From Glandiceps talaboti (lineage: Eukaryota; Hemichordata; Enteropneusta; Spengelidae), in assembly GCF_964340395.1 (NCBI RefSeq), contig NC_135571.1, positions 4,850,453 through 4,914,452 of the forward strand: a stretch of 64,000 nucleotides of DNA. Reading direction: 5' to 3'. Position 1 is the first letter of the stretch; each line of letters starts with the position of its first letter. The notes beneath the pieces are model-generated. The model had not been told where the DNA came from and did no database searches. It saw only the letters and a program-made list of their open reading frames with translations. Positions 30,397-64,000 of this stretch are shown one piece after another. The translations under genes and the position numbers were made by a program.

Positions 30397-30540
30397 TTTG
30401 TGATAGTCCGATTTTTTAAGTTTGTATATATGTTGTTTTATTGTTTGATGTGGGTTGTATTCTGCACTGAAAGTTCACTGTATATGAACGATTCAAAAAG
30501 AAAGATAGACAGACATAAATAAATAAGTATATAAATAAAT

Positions 30541-30564
30541 AAAATACATACATACATACATACA

Positions 30565-30596
<32 letters not shown>

Positions 30597-30662
30597 CACA
30601 TACATACATACATACATACATACATACATACATACATACATACATACACACACACATACATG
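30541..30662. repeat. (CATA)n microsatellite
   Basis: CATA tetranucleotides with CACA interruptions, upstream of lectin gene B. Confidence 0.95.
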
Positions 30663-30839
30663 CATAACTGCGGATGGACGAATGGATGGATGCAGTGCCA
30701 GTAGAAACAGAAAAAACTGGTTTCTGTTGTTAATTTTGGACACTCGGTTACTGCACTCATACCGAACATATGTTACCAATTTGTGACACGTTCCTACATC
30801 AAAAATAACTTTAAAAAATTAAATGAAGGAAAATAATAC

Positions 30840-30847
30840 ATTTGCAT
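30840..30847 (+). promoter_or_regulatory. Octamer ATTTGCAT upstream of lectin gene B
   Basis: POU-type octamer 96 bp before the first ATG. It sits in a block (ATTTGCATA, AAGTAAACA, ATGT, AC, then AAAAA) that is visibly conserved upstream of lectin gene C. Confidence 0.5.
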
Positions 30848-30935
30848 ATTTGATAAAGTAAACAGATGTCACTATTTTACCAAAAACCTGAAAAAACAAA
30901 CATCGTGTAGGTTGATTGTATTGTCCTATTGTATC

Positions 30936-44010
<13,075 letters not shown>

Positions 44011-46388
44011 ACAACATAATCATAAAGTTTGTATGCTAAAATTTGCATATATCTATTTGCATGTACCTACCTATGTATCTATCCCATTGGTCTTAAAATG
44101 TTACATTTCTGTATTTAACCAATGTTTCAGACTTGCAAAATAAAATGCCTCAGATAAACTACATTTGTGTTCGATTATGACATCAAGTTTGTGTGGTATG
44201 TGCTCAGTTGATTATATCTGCAACTGTATAAATATGTTGAATGACTAGATAACTGGTATATTAGTATGATCAATGGAGAGAGACCTCCCAACAGTAACTG
44301 GAGTCCTGGCCGATATTAATATTCATGTGTTGATTAATATTCATGATATGATTAGCATAACGATAAATAAAATTTTAATGGTAATGAAGAGAAATAGAGG
44401 GTCTTTCACACATGTATAACTACAGGTATCTACTGAAGGAACTCAGGCCATCTTTGAATATTTTCCTGCTCGACTCAAAGTGCCATTCTCCTCAGATGTG
44501 TTAACTTATATGTATTTTTAATGTTATATATATATATATATAATTAGGTGTGATAATTAGTATTTATGTTATGCACTTAATAACGTCCAAGAACAATAAA
44601 ATGTTTTGTAGTGGACAGCAGTTTGTTGTGCCGTCTATTTTAGATGAATGCTGGGATATGTGACTATAGGTTCCTGGAATGGATGTCTTGCATCAACAGA
44701 TCCAGCTTCATGTGTACATGTTAACTGCCTACTATTACAACAGCGTCTAAAACTAAAGCTTAATCTGGTAACATAATAGTACTGCATGCTAACAATGGAG
44801 GTTATATGTCCGAACCCACAAATCAATGGCATTTAATCTAGCTGCTTTTGTTCTTGGGCAATCCTTATCTTACAGAAGGGGAAACAGATCTAGCTTTGTC
44901 TTCACATAAAAAAATGTGAAGTTCCTAACCAAGTGTACATGGCATCTCTAGCTGACGCATACACATGTGACGTCATCATACTTGTTCCTAAAATTATAGC
45001 ACATTAATGTCACTAAAAAGTAAATTCATGGGACATTGTCATTTGGGGATATAAAGTCTGATTAAAAGCAATATCAAAAAGGAAATAGCATGACTGATAT
45101 TATCTAAAGCTATTGGACGCCATGTCTGTCACTTTGCATTGTGGTTAATTGCAGTGAATTGTGGGTAATCAGTGATACATATTGTATCATGCATGATTCG
45201 TCCATTAAATACTCTGTAGGGATGATAACACTTATTTTCTCTTTTATATTGTTTTTTTTTTTACATCATCATCCATGAAACTCATTTAAAGACATACCAT
45301 TTCTTAGTGTAGCATCCCAAGAAGGCGCCCCATTAAAATAAGTGTTAAACTTGTTATCCATGTATGCTAAATGGCTGGCATTTCAAGGTGTAGAGGGTGA
45401 AATGAGCCAAGAATAATATCAAAAGCTGTCATTGTGAGTTTTTAAAGTGCCCTGGGTGACAAATAGGTATATTTTGGATATTTAGCACAACTGAACTCAT
45501 AAGGTTCATTAGTGCTATAGGCATGGCAAAGTGTGTGTGTGTGTGTGTGTGTGCACATGTGTGTGTGTGTGCACACGTGTGTGTGTGTGTGTGTGTAAAC
45601 AACTTAAAGTCAAAAACTGCTCAACTGATTGCCTTAATATCTCTATATTTACTTGACTTTCGCTTTCAGTTAGGACGAATAAAATGTGCTGCCAGGAATG
45701 GGACTATGAATCCCTGGTAATTCAAGCTCTTGTGCCACATGTTTGAAAGTTTAGAACAGGTACCTGTGATATAAATAATATAATTTCACAAATTCAAACT
45801 AGGGCCTTATTGGCATGATTTGTGTGTTCTAACCGAAAGCAGAAGTCTCATATTGTTTACTATTTTCCCACACTCTTAGGGGTTGTAGCTATTAAGTGTG
45901 CGCCCCCAACGATGATTCTTGGTAATCAAGATGGTGATGGCGATGATGGTGGGGATGCTGGGAAGATAGATATTGACAATGGTGAACTGAAACGATAATT
46001 TTTTTCTTTGCAATTAATGATTATGGAATACAACATGGTCACAATAGAAAACCCATGTATTATGTATTTTATTTCCGTGTACATTTGGTGACAGATCGAA
46101 AATTGCATGCAGAGAGAGTTTAGTTTCTAAGCTGTTTCAATCAAGCTTATCCACCATGGTTATCACTGGATTTACAATAATAAACACTGATGTATTAGCG
46201 TTCCAGTTTGATTTCAAATAAAAGACTTTTCAACAATCAATTATTTCAAGAAACCAGAAAGAAAATAGTCTAATCATTGCATGCAAAAAGAGTTTGTGTT
46301 AAACATCATGAGGTTCTGTGTACATGTCGTCCATTTCTGTGTACATGTCATCTATTTCTGTGTACACGTCATCCATTTCTGTGGAGCT
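44011..46388. other. Convergent intergenic region between lectin genes B and C
   Basis: Holds the 3' flanks of both genes. Plus-strand AATAAA at 44139-44144 serves gene B; a minus-strand AATAAA candidate for gene C is at 46068-46073. A GT array is at 45532-45597. No other gene recognised. Confidence 0.5.
45532..45597. repeat. (GT)n microsatellite
   Basis: GT dinucleotide array with two short GCACA interruptions. Confidence 0.95.
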
Positions 46389-59874
<13,486 letters not shown>

Positions 59875-59999
59875 GACTATCAGTATCAGGTAGGAAAATA
59901 CACCCTATCTACGCTTGCTATCACTTAAACTGTCAATATTTTTAAAAACATGATTGTGTATTTTTAGTCATATGGTAACATGTGTTTACTTAGTTACTT

Positions 60000-60007
60000 A
60001 TGCAAAT
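60000..60007 (-). promoter_or_regulatory. Octamer upstream of lectin gene C
   Basis: On the minus strand ATTTGCAT, 126 bp before the ATG, followed by AAGTAAACACATGTTAC. It aligns with AAGTAAACAGATGTCAC after the octamer of gene B. Confidence 0.5.
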
Positions 60008-60164
60008 TTCTTATGTGACTGATGCATTTAGATTCTGGAATGTCCATACAAAGGAAGGTTATATTTTTTTAATTAGTTTGAATTTTTATGTGTTGATCTT
60101 GTATGCACAATAGCAAAATCAACTAATGGAAAATCAAGAGAGACAAAAAAAACATATTTACTAC

Positions 60165-60640
60165 CAGTGTATTGTATTGTACTGTGTTGTGTTGTACTGT
60201 GCTGTGTTGTGTTGTACTGTGTTGTGTTGTGTTGTGTTGTGTTGTGTTGTGTTGTACTGTGTTGTGTTGTACTCCGTTGTGTTGTGCTGTGTTGTGTTGT
60301 GTTGTGTTGTTGTACTGTACTGTGTTGTGTTGTGTTGTGTTGTACTGTGCTGTGTTGTACTGTGTTGTGTTGTACCGTGTTGTTTTGTGCTGTGTTGTAC
60401 TGTGTTGTGTTGTGTTGTGCTGTGTTGTGCTGTGCTGTGCTGTACTGCATTGTGTTGTACTGTGTTGTGTTGTGTTGTGTTGTGATGTGTTGTGTTGTGT
60501 TGTACTATGTTATGTTATGTTATGTTGTGCTGTGCAGTGTTGTGCTGTACTGCATTGTGTTGTACTGTGTTGTGTTGTGTTGTGTTGTGTTGTACTGTGT
60601 TATGTTATGTTGTGTTGTGTTGTGTTGTGCCACAATGCAT
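60165..60640. repeat. (TGTTG)n pentanucleotide array
   Basis: About 475 bp of TGTTG/TGCTG/TACTG units upstream of gene C. The Cys/Val/Leu-rich frames on the plus strand and the Gln/His/Asn/Thr-rich ones on the minus are artefacts. Confidence 0.97.
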
Positions 60641-61770
60641 CCTTGGGTAAAACCACCAAAAAAACATCGCATAGTATATAGGGTGCGCATGTGTACTAGT
60701 CATTAAGCCGATATGTGTCTGCTTCGCAGCTGCTGTGCGAGATATAAATCAACCAATATCAAGGACAATAATTACAGAGCATCAAATTCTGGGCCAATAT
60801 ATACAAAATTTCAAATGACTGACATTTAGAACTAAGAAACCTTACTCAAGACTGACGTATATTTTAGGTTGTCACAATTTACCTGAACAAATATTAAAAC
60901 AATTTGCACATGATTTTAACCAGATATGGATTACAAATAATGTATGCTATTGAAAGTTACTCTCAGAAATTATGTTGCTGGAGACAAAGTGGCTGAGTAA
61001 CAAATATATTAAATGACTAATACATAATTAATTCAAACTGTAACATTATTTTACTCTTTATTCCTTTCAAAACAAGATTGAACAAGTCATTGAGAATGAC
61101 ATACTCCCCACTATGATTGGGTTTTAAGGAACTGGCAGTTTATGTTGTCATTTACTTGACATCACTACTCTGATCATGCAACAACACTTGTAAACCTAAA
61201 TCAAACAGACTTAGATATGTTGTGTCTACTCGTTGGACATGGAACATGCGTACTCATGTTGTGTCTCCTCGTTGGACATGGGACATGCCAACTCTTCAAG
61301 ATGATGTGATGCAATAAGCCATTCAAAATAAAGGATGGGTCGGGTATGGGGGTGAGGGGGGGGGGGAACCTGTTCAAGCATGTCTGAGTTATGGCTTTGG
61401 ACATGAAAACTGCGCCATCAAAATCGCTGCCAGGCAGCCATATCGGATTGTATCACAACCACTGTCCTAATACCAACTTCTAATGACTGAGATCTGTTCA
61501 AGCATGTCTGAGTTATGGCTTTGGACATGGAAAATTCGCAAACAAAATGGCTGCTAGGTGGCCATATTGGATTGTATCATGAAACAAATTGACGTGCATA
61601 TGTATGCCATTGTATGTTGCCCCTGTACCAAGTTTGAAAAAAATCGGTCCAGGCATCTCCAAGAAACGGCTCTGGACGGATGGACAGCCAGACGCACGGA
61701 CGGACGGAACCCAATCCATAAATCCCCATCCCGGACTTCATCCGGCAGGGACTAATTACAATTCACTGAG
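60641..61770. other. Intergenic region with a dispersed microsatellite-linked repeat
   Basis: Two segments near 61380-61440 and 61500-61570 repeat CATGTCTGAGTTATGGCTTT, GGACATG and a CATATNGGATTGTATCA block. The second continues into CCAAGTTTGAAAAAAATCGG and an ACGGACGG tail (61678-61707), the usual form of dispersed repeats that end in ACGG/ACAG microsatellites. No gene recognised. Confidence 0.5.
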
Positions 61771-61778
61771 TAACCTAG

Positions 61779-62280
61779 AACCAGTGTGCCCTCTAAGCCA
61801 ACTTGATACACCACTGACACACACAATTTCTAGTGACGCACCAAAATTTAATGTTCCCCTATCTCTTACTATGTGGTGACAAGTGCCGTCTAAGCTAATT
61901 TGATGCAACACTGATGCATACAATTTCTAGTGACGCACCAAAATTTGGTGTTCCCCTATCTCTTACTATGTGGTAACTCACAAGAAATCCCAGCTTTTCT
62001 CATTTTGACTTACAACAACAAAATTTGGCTATCATTAGAGGGCACACTGATGATAACATCTGCTGCGTGGTGATATTTATGACCATGGCAGTATTAGTGT
62101 GGTGGTTTTGTAGGGTGCAGCTATGGTGCTATATGATGGTGGGATAACATCATAACTTATTAATTGATAGATTACTAGTGTCATTTAGAAATGACAATCA
62201 GTGGCACGTCATATTGGCTTAGAGGGCACACTGGTCACCACGTAGTAAGAGATAGGGAGTGTCAAATTGGGCATACTGAT
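61779..62280. mobile_element. Inverted-repeat element with GTGTGCCCTCTAAGCC ends
   Basis: CAGTGTGCCCTCTAAGCCAA (61780) is mirrored by TTGGCTTAGAGGGCACACTG near 62216-62235. A third, weaker end AGAGGGCACACTG lies at about 62037-62049, and an internal direct copy CCGTCTAAGC at about 61886. CCCTATCTCTTACTA, direct on the left, returns inverted on the right. It looks like nested or foldback MITEs, perhaps hAT-like from the CAGTG ends. No clear target duplication was seen. Confidence 0.6.
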
Positions 62281-62303
62281 CCCCCCCCCCACTCCCTCCA
62301 CCA

Positions 62304-62337
62304 CCACCACCACCACCACCACCACCACCACCACCAC
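62304..62337. repeat. (CCA)n trinucleotide repeat
   Basis: Short CCA run after a C homopolymer. Confidence 0.9.
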
Positions 62338-62755
62338 AACTGTCAAGTGCATGTATATTCTGTAGAAATGTATAGAAGTGAATTGTATAACTATCAATTC
62401 TCAGTCTATGAAAATTATACTAAAGGCACTAGAAATTGTGAATATATTTTTATACCAAATCTGGCTTTCTTCTTCAATTAATGGGATATATTGCCAAAAC
62501 ACTAATCTGCCTATTCCAGGGAATGGGGAAAAACTCTTGAAAAGTTTCAGTAGAATTTGACATGATTTTCATTGCATGCTGGGAGAGTTTTCTACAGACT
62601 GTTTTCACTCAAATTCATTTAGTTTATTGTTTTATTTTGTATTTATTTATTACACTTCATCACAGGCAAGTCAAAACTACACAATAATAAAATAAAAAAT
62701 AAAACAGACTATAACAAGACAGAAAAAATATACATATACCCCAAAACACTAGCAA

Positions 62756-62812
62756 CAAAAAAACAAAAAACAAACAAACAAACAAACAAACAAACAAACA
62801 AACAAACAATAA
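62756..62812. repeat. (CAAA)n microsatellite
   Basis: AAAC tetranucleotide run within the 3' side of the unexplained minus-strand ORF. Confidence 0.9.
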
Positions 62813-62839
62813 AAATACAAAAAAAAAATAAAAATAGCC

Positions 62840-63120
62840 TGTAAAGGGACTGAGTGGCCAAACAGGTGCCAAGCAACTCTATCTTCAATGTCATGTTTTG
62901 ATACTTGTGTCACGTGATTAGAATTACAACTACCATTTTGATGTAAACTATACAACGGGCCAAGTCTATAAGTACCACCCCAGAAGCCTGCCCTCACTGG
63001 AGAGACTAGCCGTTCCTCACTGAAACGGCACTGCCACCACCCACGATACCCTGAGCCACGATATTTCTCGTCACTGAATATTTTCAAATAAATCACACAG
63101 AACTCTTCAAACGCTTCCAT
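62840..63120 (-). CDS. Unrecognised ORF, possible exon or retroelement 3' coding end
   Basis: An open frame starts at ATG 63120 (MEAFEEFCVIYLKIFSDEKY) and continues GWWQCRFSEERLVSPVRAGF and RVAWHLFGHSVPLQ before running into a TTTG microsatellite. The first 90 or so residues have mixed, protein-like composition, unlike the repeat-driven frames elsewhere. Further down the minus strand, TGTGATGAAGTGTAATAAATAAATAC near 62640-62670 offers polyadenylation signals. It could be a small gene, a terminal exon, or the end of a retroelement. I recognise no domain. Confidence 0.3.
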
Positions 63121-63548
63121 TTTACCTTAAAACAATGAATGGTAACGTATTATTTCATTTTATAACTAATTTGTACTGAAAATACAACTACCACTATTTC
63201 CACTATCATAGCATTAGCAAATAATGTTACTTTCATTGTCATTTACCTGTTCATCATCTTGCTGTACACTGGGCTGTGCATCTATTTCTGCACGTTCAAA
63301 TTCAATGTTGACAATATCATATCCTCATCAGGCATCATGTATACATATCATATCAATGCCTCTGTCACTGGAATCACTGTTACTGCATTGTAATGTGTAC
63401 TGTCATCAAAACTGTCGCCCTCTTTGCGTTGCTCTCTGCCATCCCACATCCATGTGCAAAATATCGTGCATACTTATCCTTGGCCGTCTAATCTAGCCAG
63501 TGATAAACAAACGCCGTAACCTTAAAATACTACGTCGGAATTTACAAA

Positions 63549-63662
63549 ATGGCCACCTCATATAAGAACAACAACAACACAAAACGCGAACCGAAGAGGA
63601 GTAGAGGTCCTGCCAGCTGTCGAGCGCCTCGAGATGTGAGGCTTGAGGGCAAATATTTCTAG
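63549..63662 (+). CDS. Possible first coding exon in a CpG-richer segment
   Basis: ATG at 63549 in good context (AAAATGGCC) opens a basic frame, MATSYKNNNNTKREPKRSRG, that continues to a stop at 63660. A donor-like CTCAG|GTGATAAG lies at about 63680, past that stop, and a weaker GAT|GTGAGG at about 63634. The segment 63480-63880 has more CpG than its surroundings, as promoters often do. No domain recognised; low confidence. Confidence 0.2.
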   Translation: MATSYKNNNNTKREPKRSRGPASCRAPRDVRLEGKYF

Positions 63663-64000
63663 AATATTTATGCGCCCTCTCAGGTGATAAGTGTAATTTT
63701 GTAATTTTATCGGATTAAATGGTCGTAGAGGGCGACAGTAACTTGATAGCAAAGCGGATAAAGATGCATGCAAAGAAATCATCGAAAACGGAATTTTGAA
63801 GTTTTTAAAACAGTGCCGGCTAGTGAGAGTTGGCGGCGGATGTGTATCCGGCATGCATGGTACCTCAGACAACTAAGAAACAGTTTCTTACTTGTCTGTG
63901 ATGGTATTGAAACGGTTAAGGAGTATGATTTTCGGTAAACAATAGTTTACTTGAAGTACACGACACGGAACAAAGTTCAACTCAGTTTTAAATGGCAAAG

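Overview
This is animal nuclear DNA. The genes have many short exons with GT/AG introns, there are simple repeats throughout, and retrotransposon and foldback-transposon debris is scattered between exons. The gene content (tryptophan hydroxylase, F-type lectin domains, LamG-like jellyroll domains, an EPN-type C-type lectin) and the AT-rich, microsatellite-heavy background suggest a marine invertebrate bilaterian. The phylum cannot be fixed from this window alone.

Layout. About 1-8.8 kb (+): a tryptophan hydroxylase gene of 13 recognisable exons; only a short N-terminal exon is missing. 8.8-13.9 kb: intergenic, with a 56-bp tandem repeat and an AT-flanked 90-bp perfect inverted repeat in which each arm encodes what looks like a complete hammerhead ribozyme. 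13.9-24.8 kb (+): lectin gene A (14 exons, about 721 aa), with a signal peptide, two divergent F5/8-or-F-type-like domains, a Thr/Pro linker and two F-type lectin domains. 26.8-29.6 kb (-): a small secreted C-type lectin with EPN and WND motifs. 30.9-44.0 kb (+): lectin gene B (14 exons, about 1074 aa), with a signal peptide, three LamG-like domains each on a single 630-nt exon, a Pro/Thr linker and two F-type lectin domains. 46.4-59.9 kb (-): lectin gene C (12 exons, about 828 aa), with a signal peptide, two LamG-like domains, a Pro-rich linker and two F-type lectin domains, convergent to gene B. 60-64 kb: simple repeats, an inverted-repeat element, and one unexplained ORF with a possible promoter region.

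Genes A, B and C share one C-terminal cassette with the same exon order, nearly identical exon lengths and only phase-1 introns, but carry two kinds of N-terminal module. The proteins are predicted to be secreted, multivalent glycan-binding lectins, a typical innate-immune or mucus/coelomic-fluid repertoire. In all six F-type lectin domains the RxDx4R part of the fucose-binding motif is kept, while the motif His is replaced by Gln, Leu or Asn, so ligand specificity may differ from classical fucolectins. All three genes have a POU-type octamer (ATGCAAAT or its complement) 75-126 bp upstream of the start codon, which hints at shared regulation.

Exon boundaries were read by eye from splice consensus, reading-frame continuity and paralogue comparison. 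No transcript data or database searches were available.
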